Shown here: piece by piece, positions 55,687 through 64,000 of the stretch
Numbering within the stretch: position 1 is the first letter of the stretch
Layout of the letters: every line of letters begins with the position of its first letter
Assembly (NCBI RefSeq): GCF_031834615.1
Contig: NZ_CP115543.1
Coordinates: 124,001 to 188,000 of the forward strand
Reading direction: 5' to 3'
DNA length: 64,000 nucleotides
DNA from: Stenotrophomonas aracearum
GTDB lineage: Bacteria > Pseudomonadota > Gammaproteobacteria > Xanthomonadales > Xanthomonadaceae
The notes under the pieces: generated by a model
Told to the model about the DNA's origin: nothing
The model's database searches: none
Seen by the model: only the letters and a program-made list of their open reading frames with translations
Program-made: the position numbers and the translations under genes

Positions 55687-56120
55687 GGTTTCTTCTTTGA
55701 AGTGCGGCGATAGGTCGCCGGCGTTTCGTGCACGGACAATACTGGGGCGGCGACACCCGGTGGCGGCATCTGCCTTGCCCTTTCAAGGATCTCCGCGTAG
55801 GACAACGTGCCAGCGTGTGATTGAGCCGAGCCCTGCCGGCGAGGTGAGCGATGCCGATCCACGATCTCATTGATGTCCACCTGCGGGACATCCGCTTCCC
55901 GGTTCGGCACGGGCGTTGCTGCCATCAGCGGAATGCCCAGGACATTCATCACCCGAAGCACCAATTGCAACTCTGCGCGGGGCTTTCCCTTCTCAACCTC
56001 AATGACCCATTGTCGGCTGACACCGGCGTCATGAGCCAGTCGTGCCTGATCCCACCCGAGCGCTTTGCGCCGCTGCCGGATGAGACTACCCAGATCATCG
56101 GGGGTCTTGAGGATGGCCAT
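55683..56120 (-). CDS. hipB: HipB-type antitoxin / XRE repressor
   Basis: The 145-residue protein has an XRE helix-turn-helix (LGSLIRQRRKALGWDQARLA, then GVSRQWVIEVEKGK) and a longer than usual polar tail. It is the antitoxin and autorepressor of hipBA modules. It appears intact while hipA is broken. The stop overlaps the hipA ATG (ATGA). The promoter is very close and the message is probably leaderless. Base composition is lower in GC than in the flanks, suggesting acquisition. Confidence 0.9.
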   Translation of the reverse strand: MAILKTPDDLGSLIRQRRKALGWDQARLAHDAGVSRQWVIEVEKGKPRAELQLVLRVMNVLGIPLMAATPVPNREADVPQVDINEIVDRHRSPRRQGSAQSHAGTLSYAEILERARQMPPPGVAAPVLSVHETPATYRRTSKKKP

Positions 56121-56125
56121 GGGGT

Positions 56126-56155
56126 AAATGTAAGCGAATGACTACATTTCTACAA
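56126..56155 (-). promoter_or_regulatory. hipB promoter with overlapping operator dyad
   Basis: On the minus strand TTGTAG (56150-56155) and TACATT (56127-56132) are 17 bases apart, and the -10 ends six bases before the hipB ATG. The dyad AAATGTA (56126-56132) and TACATTT (56143-56149), ten bases apart, covers the spacer and the -10. This fits autorepression by HipB. Confidence 0.65.
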
Positions 56156-56224
56156 GACCTCTGGCAGAGGATAGTTTCAATTATTTCAGCTAATTACATT
56201 GACAGCGCCTATCACTAAGTACGC

Positions 56225-56256
56225 GATCACATACATTCGTCGAAATGTATGTGATC
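56225..56256. promoter_or_regulatory. Perfect 13-base-pair inverted repeat, AT-rich
   Basis: GATCACATACATT and AATGTATGTGATC pair perfectly around a six-base centre, between hipB and ior. It shares TACATT / AATGTA with the hipB promoter dyad and may be a second HipB site, or the 3' end hairpin of ior. No T tract follows. Confidence 0.5.
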
Positions 56257-56297
56257 GGCGACATGGCGATAAATGTCGGCGTGCGCTTACAAAAGGC

Positions 56298-59200
56298 TTA
56301 CGCCACCTGCACGATATGCAGCGCCTTCGGGTTGCGCCATTGCGCCAGCAGCACCGCCTCACGCGCCTTGGCCTTGTGCAGGTGCACTTCCTTGACGTGC
56401 CCATAGCCGCGGATGTGTTCGGGAATGCTGGCAATTTCCACCGCCAGCGCCACCCGGTCATCGCTCAGGCCTTCCAGCAGCAGTGCCACGGTCTGCTCGT
56501 AATCGGCAATCAACTGACGCTCGCCACGACGCTCTTCGGTACGCCCGAACACATCGAACGTACCGCCACGCAGGAACTTCAACTTCGCCAGCAGCCCGAA
56601 TGCCTTCAGCATCCACGGCCCGTACTCCTGCTTGATCAGGCGGCCCTGCTCGTCCTTCTTCGCGAACAGCGGCGGCGCCAGGTGGAAGCGCACTTCGAAG
56701 TTGCCCTCGAACTGCTGCTGCAGGCGCCGCTGGAACTCGCCGCTGGTGTACAGGCGTGCCACTTCGTACTCGTCCTTGTACGCCATCAGCTTGAAGTAAT
56801 AGCGCGCCACGGTTTCAGTCAGTGCAGTGCTGCCCGCCTTGTACCATTCCGCGCTACGCACGCGGTCTACCAGCGCGCGGTAGCGCGCGGCGTAGGCAGC
56901 GTCCTGGTAATCGGTAAGGAACTTGACCCGACGTTCCACCAGTTCATCCAGCGAACGCGACAGGCGCTCGTCGTCCAGCGGCAGGAATGCAACGTCGCCG
57001 CCGCCATGCCCGGGCAACCCGCGCAGCTCGCGCTCGTCACCGGTCTCGCGCGGCGCAGCCGTAGCGCCCCATTCGTTGCCTTCCCACTCGCCCGGCGGCA
57101 GGTCCTGCAGCGGGCCCGGGGTGCGTTCGGCGTCGGTGTGGCCATTGCGGACCAGGCCGGCGGCCTGCTGCACCGCCTGCGGGTCGACCACGGCCAGGCG
57201 GCCCCACGCAAACGCCTGCTGGTTCATCGCCACCGCCGCGCCGTTGAGCTCGATCGCGCGCATCAGCGCCTCGAACGAGATCGGCACCAGGCCCTGCTGC
57301 CACGCGTAGCCCAGGATGAACAGATTGGAGGCGATCGCATCGCCCAGCAGCGCGGTGGCCAGCTGGGTCGCGTCGAGCAGCAGCGGGTCGCGCCCACCCA
57401 GCGCCACGCGGATGCCGGCAATGATGTCGGCGGCGGGGAACTGCATGTCCGGGCGGGTGGTGAAGGTGCCGGGCATTGCCTCGTAGGTGTTGAGCACTAC
57501 CTGCGAGCGTTCGGCACGCACCTTGGACAGCGCCCAGTAGTCGTTCACCACCACCATGTCGCAGCCCACCACCAGGTCGGCTTCGCCGGCGGCGATGCGC
57601 ACCGCGTGGATGTCTTCCGGGCGCTTTGCAATGCGGATGTGGGTGGTTACCGCGCCGCCCTTCTGGGCCAGCCCGGTCTGGTCGAGCACGCTGGCACCCT
57701 TGCCTTCCAGGTGGCCGGCCATGCCCAGCAGCGCGCCGATGGTGACCACGCCGGTGCCACCGACGCCGGTGATCAGGATGTTCCAGGGCTGCTCCAGCGC
57801 AGTGCGGAAGGTCGGCGCCGGCAGGTTGTCGAGCAGCGCGCTGCGATCGCTGCGCGCGCCCTTGCGCAGCTTGCCGCCGTGCACGGTGACGAAGCTGGGG
57901 CAGAACCCGGTGGTGCACGAATAGTCCTTGTTGCAGTTGGACTGGTCGATGTCGCGCTTGCGCCCGAACTCGGTTTCCTTGGGCAGCACCGACACGCAGA
58001 AGCTCTTCTGGCCGCAGTCGCCGCAGCCTTCGCAGACCAGCGAATTGACCACCACCCGCTTGGGCGGGTCGACCAGCTTGCCGCGCTTGCGGCGGCGGCG
58101 CTTTTCGGTAGCGCAGGTCTGTTCGTAGATCAGGATGCTGGTGCCCTTCACCTCGCGCAGCTGCTTCTGCACCGCGTCCAGTTCGGCGCGGTCGAAGAAT
58201 TCCACGCCGTCGGGGAACAGCTCGCGCTTGTTCCACTTCCCGATCTCGTCGCTGACCAGCATGATCGTCTGCACGCCTTCGGCGCGCATCTGGTGGGCGA
58301 TCTGCGGCACGGTCAAGGTGCCGTCCACCGGCTGGCCACCGGTCATCGCCACCGCGTCGTTGTAGAGGATTTTGTAGGTGATGTTGACCCCGGCCGCGAT
58401 CGCCTGGCGGATCGCCAGCGAACCGCTGTGGAAATAGGTGCCATCGCCCAGGTTCTGGAACACGTGTTCGGTGTCGGTGAACGCGGCCTGCCCGGCCCAG
58501 GTCACGCCTTCGCCGCCCATGTGGGTGAAGGTGTCGGTGCTGCGGTCCATCCAGGTGACCATGTAATGGCAGCCGATCCCGCCCAGCGCGCGCGAGCCTT
58601 CCGGCACGCGGGTGGAGGTGTTGTGCGGGCAGCCCGAGCAGTAATGCGGCACGCGCGGGAAGCTGGCGCGCGGCAGCGCGAGCTCGGCTTCCTTCTCGTC
58701 CATCCAGCGCAGGCGCTGTTCGATCGAGTCGTTGCTGAAGAACTTCTGGATGCGGCGGCCGATGACGCCGGCGATGGTGGCCGGGGTCAGCTCATTGGTG
58801 GAGGGCAGGATCCACTGGCCGTCTTCGTCGTACTTGCCGACGATGGACGGGCGCGGGCCCGCGCTGGCCGGCCAGTTGTAGAACTGCTCCTTCATCTGGC
58901 GCTCGATGAAGGCACGCTTCTCCTCCACCACCACGATGTCTTCCAGGCCCTGCGCGAAGCGCGCGATGCCTTCCGGCTCCAGCGGCCAGGTCATGCCGAC
59001 CTTGTACACGCGGATGCCGATGTCGGCGCAGGCGCGCTCGTCCAGGCCCAGGTACTCCAGCGCCTGCAGCACGTCCAGGTAGCTCTTGCCGGTGGTGACG
59101 ATGCCCAGCCGCGCGCGCGGCGAGTCCATCACCACGCGGTCGATGCCGTTTGCGCGGGCGAACGCCTGCGCGGCCTTGACCGCATAGCGGTGCAGGCGCA

Positions 59201-59993
59201 TTTCCTGGTCCAGCGGCGGGTCCGGCCAGCGGATGTTGAGGCCGCCGGCCGGCATCTCGAAGTCTTCCGGCAGCACGATCCGGCGCGCGAACGGGTCCAC
59301 CTGTACCGAGGCGGACGATTCGACCGTTTCGGCGATGGTCTTGAAGCCGATCCAGCGCCCGGTATAGCGGCTCATGGCCCAGCCGAGCAGGCCCATGTCC
59401 AGGATGTCCTGCACGCCGGCCGGGTTGAGCACCGGCATCATCGCGCTGACGAATTCATCTTCGCTGCCGTGGGGCAGGGTGGAGCTGCGGCAGGCATGGT
59501 CGTCGGCGGCCAGCGCCAGCACGCCACCGTGCACCGAGGTGCCCGCAGCGTTGGCATGCTTGAACACGTCGCCGCAGCGGTCCACGCCCGGACCCTTGCC
59601 GTACCACATGCCGTACACGCCCTGGACCTTGGCCCCGGGGAACAGGTTGGTCTGCTGGGTACCCCAGACCATGGTCGCGCCCAGGTCCTCGTTGAGGCCG
59701 GGGGTGAATTTCACCCTGGCCGCTTCCAGGTGCTGGCGGGCGCGCCACAGTTCCAGGTCGAAGCCGCCCAGCGGGCTGCCGCGGTAGCCGCTGACGAAGC
59801 CGGCCGTGTCCAGCCCGGCGGCCTGGTCGCGCAGCTGCTGCATCAGCGGCAGGCGCACCAGTGCCTGCACCCCGCTCAGGTAAATGCGGCCGTCGGTACG
59901 CGTGTACTTGTGGTCCAGCGTGTAGCTGTCGTCCAGCGGCCCGGCAGGCAGGTTGGCGGACGAAGGCGAGGTAAGTTCGGCGGTACTGGTCAT
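56298..59993 (-). CDS. Indolepyruvate ferredoxin oxidoreductase (fused alpha-beta type)
   Basis: This 1231-residue enzyme oxidatively decarboxylates aryl or branched 2-oxo acids to acyl-CoA using thiamine diphosphate, with ferredoxin as acceptor. The N-terminal pyruvate-binding part (SGYRGSPLGGFDLELWRAR) is followed by the ThDP part (GIGCHYMVTWMDR, GDGTYFHSGSLA) and cysteine groups CEGCGDCGQKSFC with a further Cys downstream for clusters. The last third is the gamma-type domain (ITGVGGTGVVTIGALLGMAG). It stands alone as a single fused gene, as in xanthomonads. Confidence 0.94.
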   Translation of the reverse strand: MTSTAELTSPSSANLPAGPLDDSYTLDHKYTRTDGRIYLSGVQALVRLPLMQQLRDQAAGLDTAGFVSGYRGSPLGGFDLELWRARQHLEAARVKFTPGLNEDLGATMVWGTQQTNLFPGAKVQGVYGMWYGKGPGVDRCGDVFKHANAAGTSVHGGVLALAADDHACRSSTLPHGSEDEFVSAMMPVLNPAGVQDILDMGLLGWAMSRYTGRWIGFKTIAETVESSASVQVDPFARRIVLPEDFEMPAGGLNIRWPDPPLDQEMRLHRYAVKAAQAFARANGIDRVVMDSPRARLGIVTTGKSYLDVLQALEYLGLDERACADIGIRVYKVGMTWPLEPEGIARFAQGLEDIVVVEEKRAFIERQMKEQFYNWPASAGPRPSIVGKYDEDGQWILPSTNELTPATIAGVIGRRIQKFFSNDSIEQRLRWMDEKEAELALPRASFPRVPHYCSGCPHNTSTRVPEGSRALGGIGCHYMVTWMDRSTDTFTHMGGEGVTWAGQAAFTDTEHVFQNLGDGTYFHSGSLAIRQAIAAGVNITYKILYNDAVAMTGGQPVDGTLTVPQIAHQMRAEGVQTIMLVSDEIGKWNKRELFPDGVEFFDRAELDAVQKQLREVKGTSILIYEQTCATEKRRRRKRGKLVDPPKRVVVNSLVCEGCGDCGQKSFCVSVLPKETEFGRKRDIDQSNCNKDYSCTTGFCPSFVTVHGGKLRKGARSDRSALLDNLPAPTFRTALEQPWNILITGVGGTGVVTIGALLGMAGHLEGKGASVLDQTGLAQKGGAVTTHIRIAKRPEDIHAVRIAAGEADLVVGCDMVVVNDYWALSKVRAERSQVVLNTYEAMPGTFTTRPDMQFPAADIIAGIRVALGGRDPLLLDATQLATALLGDAIASNLFILGYAWQQGLVPISFEALMRAIELNGAAVAMNQQAFAWGRLAVVDPQAVQQAAGLVRNGHTDAERTPGPLQDLPPGEWEGNEWGATAAPRETGDERELRGLPGHGGGDVAFLPLDDERLSRSLDELVERRVKFLTDYQDAAYAARYRALVDRVRSAEWYKAGSTALTETVARYYFKLMAYKDEYEVARLYTSGEFQRRLQQQFEGNFEVRFHLAPPLFAKKDEQGRLIKQEYGPWMLKAFGLLAKLKFLRGGTFDVFGRTEERRGERQLIADYEQTVALLLEGLSDDRVALAVEIASIPEHIRGYGHVKEVHLHKAKAREAVLLAQWRNPKALHIVQVA

Positions 59994-60123
59994 GGCTGGC
60001 CCGTGCTGACGGCTGGCACGGCCACCGCAGGGGCGGCCGGAAAGGGCGGAATTGTATCAGTCGCGCATTTTCTGCCCGTGGGCACTCGCACCGGCGGCAC
60101 GCTGCGGTTAGGATCGGGGAGGG

Positions 60124-60141
60124 AGGTTGTTGTGACAACCT
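60124..60141. promoter_or_regulatory. Operator-like dyad before the TPR protein gene
   Basis: AGGTTGT and ACAACCT pair perfectly around TGTG, 12 bases before the start codon. It could bind a regulator or form a short stem over the ribosome binding site (GGGGGAG). Confidence 0.4.
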
Positions 60142-60153
60142 GGGGGAGTTTGT

Positions 60154-60792
60154 ATGTCAGTGGGAAGAAACATGCTGTCCAGCGTGGTGCTGGCGGCGGG
60201 GATGGCGGTGTTCGGGGTGTCGGCGCAATCGTTGCCGGCATTGCAGGAGTTCTACTTCGATGACGACGTGGCGGCGGTCGCGCCCGTGGTCGTGCCTGCC
60301 GACAGCGCCGATGTCGTCGATCAATTGATGAAGCAACGCGAACGCGGCCGCAAGGCGCTGGAAGCCACCGTGCAGCTGGCCAGCGTGGCCTATGCGCAGG
60401 GGCGTCCGGAGCTGGGGCGCGAGCTGTATGCCGATGCGGAGAAGAGCGCAGCCAGCACCTCCGCACCGGGACGCATGGTGCGCTGGAACCATGGCTGGGA
60501 CCTGTTCCGCCAGGGCGATGCCGAAGCGGCCCTGGCGCAGTGGCACACCGCACAGCAGGGCCTGCGTGGCAATGCATCGTGGGTGCCGCCGACCTATGCG
60601 CTGGCGTTGTGGACGCTCGGTCGCAAGGACGAAGCCGTGAAGTGGTATGCCGCCGCCGTGCGCACCGAACCGCAGCGCTGGAGTACCAGCACCGCCTACG
60701 CGCAGCTGCTGCCCAGCTGGCGCGACAGCGAGCGTGCCAGCCTGGCCGAAGTGCAGCAGGCCTGGGCCGCGCAGCCGCCGGCCTGGCCGTGA
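60154..60792 (+). CDS. Secreted TPR-like protein
   Basis: The 212-residue protein has a signal peptide (MLSSVVLAAGMAVFGVSAQ) and TPR-like helices (WDLFRQGDAEAALAQWHTAQ, then ALWTLGRKDEAVKWYAAAV). No catalytic motif is seen. GGGGGAG precedes the ATG. It converges on the AAA+ ATPase, with two GTAG-type palindromes in between. Confidence 0.78.
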   Translation: MSVGRNMLSSVVLAAGMAVFGVSAQSLPALQEFYFDDDVAAVAPVVVPADSADVVDQLMKQRERGRKALEATVQLASVAYAQGRPELGRELYADAEKSAASTSAPGRMVRWNHGWDLFRQGDAEAALAQWHTAQQGLRGNASWVPPTYALALWTLGRKDEAVKWYAAAVRTEPQRWSTSTAYAQLLPSWRDSERASLAEVQQAWAAQPPAWP

Positions 60793-60793
60793 T

Positions 60794-60816
60794 GTAGCGC
60801 CGGGCTGTGCCCGGCA
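60794..60816 (+). repeat. SMAG-type palindrome after the TPR gene
   Basis: GTAGCGCCGGGC opens and GCCCGGCA closes the element one base past the TGA. Confidence 0.8.
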
Positions 60817-60823
60817 CGCAGTG

Positions 60824-60850
60824 GTACAGCCGGGCAGCGCCCGGCTCTAT
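60824..60850. repeat. Degenerate SMAG-type palindrome holding the AAA+ stop codon
   Basis: AGCCGGGC / GCCCGGCT stem with changed headers: GTAC on the left and CTAT on the right. The right header gives the TAG stop of the AAA+ gene (minus strand, 60847-60849). Confidence 0.7.
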
Positions 60851-62331
60851 TCGTCCGCGCTGACCGTTCGGCCCTTGGCCCACTCGCGCAGTCCGTTCAC
60901 CTGCTCGGCCATCAGCACCGACAACGGACGGCTGCTGCGGATTTCGGTCATCAGCAGCTCGGTGTCCAGCGTGCGCTGTTCGGCGTGCGCTGCGTACAAC
61001 CCGGCCACCACCGCCTGTTCGATCTCCGCACCGGAGAAACCGTCGCTGGCCGCCGCCAACACCGGCAACGCGAAGTCGTCGGCATTGAGCTGGCGCCGGC
61101 CCAGGTGCAGGCGCAGCAGTTCGACCCGGGTGTTGGGATCGGGCAGGTCGACGAAGAAGATCTCGTCGAAGCGGCCCTTGCGCAGCAGCTCGGCCGGCAG
61201 TTCGTGCACCTGGTTGGCGGTGGCCACGATGAACACCGTGCTCTTGCGCTCGGCCAACCAGGTCAGCAGGTGGCCGAGTACGCGGCGCGACACGCCGCCG
61301 TCTTCGCCGCCACTGGCCAGGCCCTTCTCGATCTCATCGATCCATAGCACGCACGGCGCCAGCTGTTCGGCCGAGGCCAGCGCCTCGCGCAGGTTCTTTT
61401 CGGTTTCGCCGTGGAACTTGTCGTACAGGCTGCCGAAGTCCAGGCGCAGCAGCGGCACCCCGAAACCGGCGGCGGTGGCCTTGGCCAGCATCGACTTGCC
61501 GCAGCCCTGCACGCCCAGCAGCAGCATGCCCTTGGGCGGATCCAGCCCGGCCGGGCCCTGGCCGCCGAGGAACACCGACCGGCGCTGGTTGACCCAGCGC
61601 TTGAGCCGGTTGGCCCCGGCCACGTCGGAAAACCGGGTGGTGTCATATTCGTAATGCAGGTGACCGGCACGGTTGAGCAGCTCGAACTTGAGCCTGGCCA
61701 GCTGCGGCAGGTCGTCCTGGCTGATCGCGCCGTCGGCGAAGATCAACTGGCGGGCGATCCGGCGCGCATCGACCAGGCTCAGCCCACGCAGGTTGTGCAG
61801 GATCTTCTTGACCGCGTCGTTGTCCACCTCCACGCGGCGACCGCCGTTCTCCCGCGCATAGGCGGCCACTTCCTCGCGCAGCATCTTGAGCAGCGCGTTG
61901 GGGTCGGGCAGGCGCGGGTTGAAGCGGGTGGCCAGGGCTTCCAGCTCGGCCGGCAGCTCCACCTTGGCGCCCACCAGCACCAGCACGTGGGCTTCGCAGT
62001 GGCGGCGCTGGATCAGGTCGCGCAGCGCGCGCTGGTGGCTGGCGTAGCCCAGGTAGGGGTGGAAATCGAGCAGCAGGTAGATGCCGCGCTGGTCGGCCTG
62101 GCGGATCATCTGCAGCGCCGAGCTGGCGTCGGGCGGGCCCACCGCGTCGTCTTCGCGGTCCATGTCGATCCGGCGCAGGCCTTCGGTGATCGACCAGCGG
62201 TGCAGGGCCCGCCACACATGCATCAGGGTCTGCCGGAACAGTTCCACGATGCGACCCTCGTCCTGGGTCTCGATCACGATCAGCGGGGTGTTGGCGCGGA
62301 TCAACGCGCTCAGGTCCTGTAACTCGCTCAT
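60847..62331 (-). CDS. AAA+ ATPase, Ycf46-like
   Basis: The 494-residue protein has an N-terminal P-loop-like region without Walker A ([19 protein letters not shown]) and an AAA+ domain from about residue 230. That domain shows Walker A GVQGCGKS, Walker [11 protein letters not shown], sensor 1 FIVATANQ and the arginine finger region [13 protein letters not shown]. The arrangement matches cyanobacterial and plastid Ycf46-type proteins, whose role is unclear. The ATG at 62331 is chosen; another at 62343 directly follows AAAGGA and is too close to it. Confidence 0.85.
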   Translation of the reverse strand: MSELQDLSALIRANTPLIVIETQDEGRIVELFRQTLMHVWRALHRWSITEGLRRIDMDREDDAVGPPDASSALQMIRQADQRGIYLLLDFHPYLGYASHQRALRDLIQRRHCEAHVLVLVGAKVELPAELEALATRFNPRLPDPNALLKMLREEVAAYARENGGRRVEVDNDAVKKILHNLRGLSLVDARRIARQLIFADGAISQDDLPQLARLKFELLNRAGHLHYEYDTTRFSDVAGANRLKRWVNQRRSVFLGGQGPAGLDPPKGMLLLGVQGCGKSMLAKATAAGFGVPLLRLDFGSLYDKFHGETEKNLREALASAEQLAPCVLWIDEIEKGLASGGEDGGVSRRVLGHLLTWLAERKSTVFIVATANQVHELPAELLRKGRFDEIFFVDLPDPNTRVELLRLHLGRRQLNADDFALPVLAAASDGFSGAEIEQAVVAGLYAAHAEQRTLDTELLMTEIRSSRPLSVLMAEQVNGLREWAKGRTVSADE

Positions 62332-62462
62332 GCCGGCCTGCATTCCTTTGGATCGCGCACGATAGCAAAGCGCCGGGGCATGCAGTGGGTTCAGCCGCGC
62401 GACTATCTCCATCACAACGGGCGGTGTACGCTCGGGGCTCGTTCCCCGGAAGCGAGGCTGGC

Positions 62463-63092
62463 ATGAAGACGATCCTGGTAGCCGGTTCCAAGGGTGGGGT
62501 GGGTAAAACCACCGTCGCCACCCACTTGGCGGCGCAGGCCGCCCTGGCCGGCAAACGGACCGTACTGGCCGACGCCGACCCCCAAGGCTCCAGCACCCGC
62601 TGGGCCGAACGCCGTGCCGGGCTGGAAAGCGCGGTGCTGCCCATCGACGCCACCGGCAAGAACCCGCTCAAGAAAGTGCCCGACGACACCGAGGTGCTGA
62701 TCATCGACGCCCCGGCCGGTGCGCGCGCCGGTGAGCTCGACGCCTTCCTCGACGTGGCCGACGCGGTGGTGGTGCCGGTGCTGCCTTCGGCGCTGGACAT
62801 CGAAGCCATCGTCGGCTTCCTCAACAGCCTCTCCAAGGTCCCGCGCATCCACAAGCGCAAGCTGCCGGTGGGGCTGGTGCTCAACCGCACCAAGGCGTGG
62901 ACCCAGACCTCGCAGCAGGCGCTGCAGATGCTGGGCGAGTGGCCCTACCCGGTGGTCGCGCAGTTGCGCGACAGCCAGAGCTACGTGGTCATGACCGGCC
63001 TGGGCCGCAGCCTGTTCGATTACCGCTCCGCGCAGGTGCGCGAGCATCAGAGTGACTGGGAGCCACTCCTGCAGTGGTTGAAACAAGACTGA
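62463..63092 (+). CDS. ParA-like ATPase
   Basis: The 209-residue protein is a short ParA/MinD-type ATPase with the deviant Walker A KGGVGKTT, switch I ADADPQGS and Walker [10 protein letters not shown]. No ParB or replication genes lie beside it, so it may position a protein complex rather than DNA. sixA follows 17 bases later. Confidence 0.88.
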   Translation: MKTILVAGSKGGVGKTTVATHLAAQAALAGKRTVLADADPQGSSTRWAERRAGLESAVLPIDATGKNPLKKVPDDTEVLIIDAPAGARAGELDAFLDVADAVVVPVLPSALDIEAIVGFLNSLSKVPRIHKRKLPVGLVLNRTKAWTQTSQQALQMLGEWPYPVVAQLRDSQSYVVMTGLGRSLFDYRSAQVREHQSDWEPLLQWLKQD

Positions 63093-63109
63093 TTTTGAAA
63101 GGGAACCCC

Positions 63110-63586
63110 ATGCGAGAACTGATACTGCTGCGTCACGCCCATGCCGAAACTGCCAGTCCCGGCCAGGCCGACCTGGACCGGCCGCTTTCCACGGTTGGCC
63201 TGGCCGAAGCCGAGGCTGCCGGGAAGTGGCTGAAGGAACACAACCTGCTCCCCGACTGCGTACTGTGTTCTCCGTCGCGACGTACCCGCGAGACGCTCGA
63301 AGCGGTGCTGCGGATCACCGGTTATGCAGAACAAAAGCTTGAAGATGCTGTCTACGAGGCCACTCCTGGAACGCTCATCGGCCTGGTAACCGAGCGCAGC
63401 GACGTGGAACGGCTGCTGGTGGTGGGGCACAACCCCGGACTGGAGCAACTGGTGGCCCAGCTGACCGAAGGCAGCACCAGCGACTATCGCGGCATGCCGC
63501 CGGGTGGCATCGCTGTCCTTCACTTCCCACAGGACGCGCCCATTGAGCCGGGCGTTGCGACGCTGAACGCCTTCTGGTGGCCGTAA
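63110..63586 (+). CDS. sixA: Phosphohistidine phosphatase SixA
   Basis: The 158-residue enzyme is a histidine phosphatase with the N-terminal RHAHAE motif (catalytic His after Arg), CSPSRRTRET and the second His in VVGHNPGLEQL. SixA removes phosphate from histidine in phosphorelay or PTS proteins. AAAGGGAA precedes the ATG. Confidence 0.92.
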   Translation: MRELILLRHAHAETASPGQADLDRPLSTVGLAEAEAAGKWLKEHNLLPDCVLCSPSRRTRETLEAVLRITGYAEQKLEDAVYEATPGTLIGLVTERSDVERLLVVGHNPGLEQLVAQLTEGSTSDYRGMPPGGIAVLHFPQDAPIEPGVATLNAFWWP

Positions 63587-63589
63587 CCG

Positions 63590-64000
63590 GTGAAAGCAGT
63601 ACACACCCTGCTGGGCTGTCTGCTCGGGCTGGCGGCGGGTTCGGCCTTGGCCGAACCCCCGGTGCCGTTCCCGCCCACGCCCGCCAATCCCCTGGCTGCG
63701 CCGGCCCAGCCGCCGTCGCAGGTCCTGCAGGTCGACGCGGCCCGCTCGCACTTCGGGTTCGAGATCCGCACCCGGCTGGGCCAGCGCATCGAAGGGGTGT
63801 TCCCGCGCTTTGAAGGCCGGGTGGACGTGCTGCCCGACGGCCGCCACCAGGTCCACCTGCGCATGTTCAGCCGCTACGTGGAAATTCCCGGCAAGGAACG
63901 CTACACCGCGTGGATGCGCGGCGAGGAGTTCTTCGATTCGGCCCGCTACCCGGTAGTGGAGTTCGACTCCAGACCCTATTGGCCCGACCCGGTCCACCAG
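63590..64000 (+). CDS. YceI family periplasmic protein (partial, runs off the end)
   Basis: The visible 137 codons give a signal peptide (LLGCLLGLAAGSALAEP), a Pro/Ala linker and the first strands of a YceI lipocalin-like domain (VDAARSHFGFEIRTRL). They continue with EGVFPRFEGRVDVLPDGRHQ and EEFFDSARYPVVEF. YceI proteins bind polyprenoid-like lipids. GTG at 63590 starts three bases after sixA, so they are probably co-transcribed. The 3' end is outside the window. Confidence 0.85.
   Translation, partial: MKAVHTLLGCLLGLAAGSALAEPPVPFPPTPANPLAAPAQPPSQVLQVDAARSHFGFEIRTRLGQRIEGVFPRFEGRVDVLPDGRHQVHLRMFSRYVEIPGKERYTAWMRGEEFFDSARYPVVEFDSRPYWPDPVHQ

Noticed and set aside
54512..55891. A full hipA gene starting upstream at 55891
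   Set aside because: The extra N-terminal residues lie inside hipB in another frame and do not look like HipA; the real start is at 55686 and is out of frame with the core.
56199..60263. A 1354-codon open frame on the plus strand across ior
   Set aside because: Antisense shadow of the oxidoreductase; no motif and no start site.

Overview
The window is a high-GC chromosomal segment that reads as a Xanthomonadaceae genome, most likely Stenotrophomonas or a close relative. The evidence is the gene content (ECF sigma factor plus Ser/Thr kinase, OpgD, fused indolepyruvate ferredoxin oxidoreductase, MoxR/DUF58/BatA operon, I78 lipoproteins) and about twenty short palindromes that begin with GTAG. 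Those palindromes match the SMAG repeats described in Stenotrophomonas maltophilia. I saw no rRNA, tRNA, CRISPR array, insertion sequence or prophage.

Layout. 1-13 kb: end of a DUF4785-type protein, a solo ABC ATPase, a fatty acid desaturase, an EF-hand protein, mutM, an ECF sigma factor with its receptor-like kinase, opgD, tdk, a Sel1-like protein, rep and a GNAT acetyltransferase. 13-24 kb: YceH, a class C acid phosphatase lipoprotein overlapping pyrF, a trypsin, a lipoprotein overlapping plsB, YdcH, ttcA, rdgC, a YgjP-type metallopeptidase and a two-domain methylglyoxal synthase. 24-41 kb: gltD and gltB, three I78 inhibitor lipoproteins interleaved with topoisomerase IB, an SDR with a histone-like tail, a BlaI/BlaR1 pair with visible operators, and an MrfA/MrfB-like helicase-nuclease pair. 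41-54 kb: nine minus-strand genes in close series (two Tat-signal TldD proteins, a TldE-like protein, DUF4159, MoxR, DUF58, BatA-like, DUF4175-like with a His/Asp-rich segment, and a membrane GATase-like protein). 54-64 kb: a DUF938 methyltransferase, a hipBA module with a broken hipA, the ior fusion, a TPR protein, an AAA+ ATPase, a ParA-like ATPase, sixA and the start of a YceI protein.

The genes are mostly core housekeeping. Three things stand out. The first is the 12.5-kb TldD/MoxR series, which looks like an envelope-associated peptidase and assembly system without a known job. The second is the pattern of SMAG palindromes: they occupy eight of the ten tail-to-tail gene junctions and supply the TAG stop codon of six genes. 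The third is a set of unusual protein architectures: a tandem MgsA domain, a BlaR1 with a coiled-coil sensor, and an SDR with a Lys/Ala tail. All functional calls rest on reading the sequence and on family knowledge; no database search was run.
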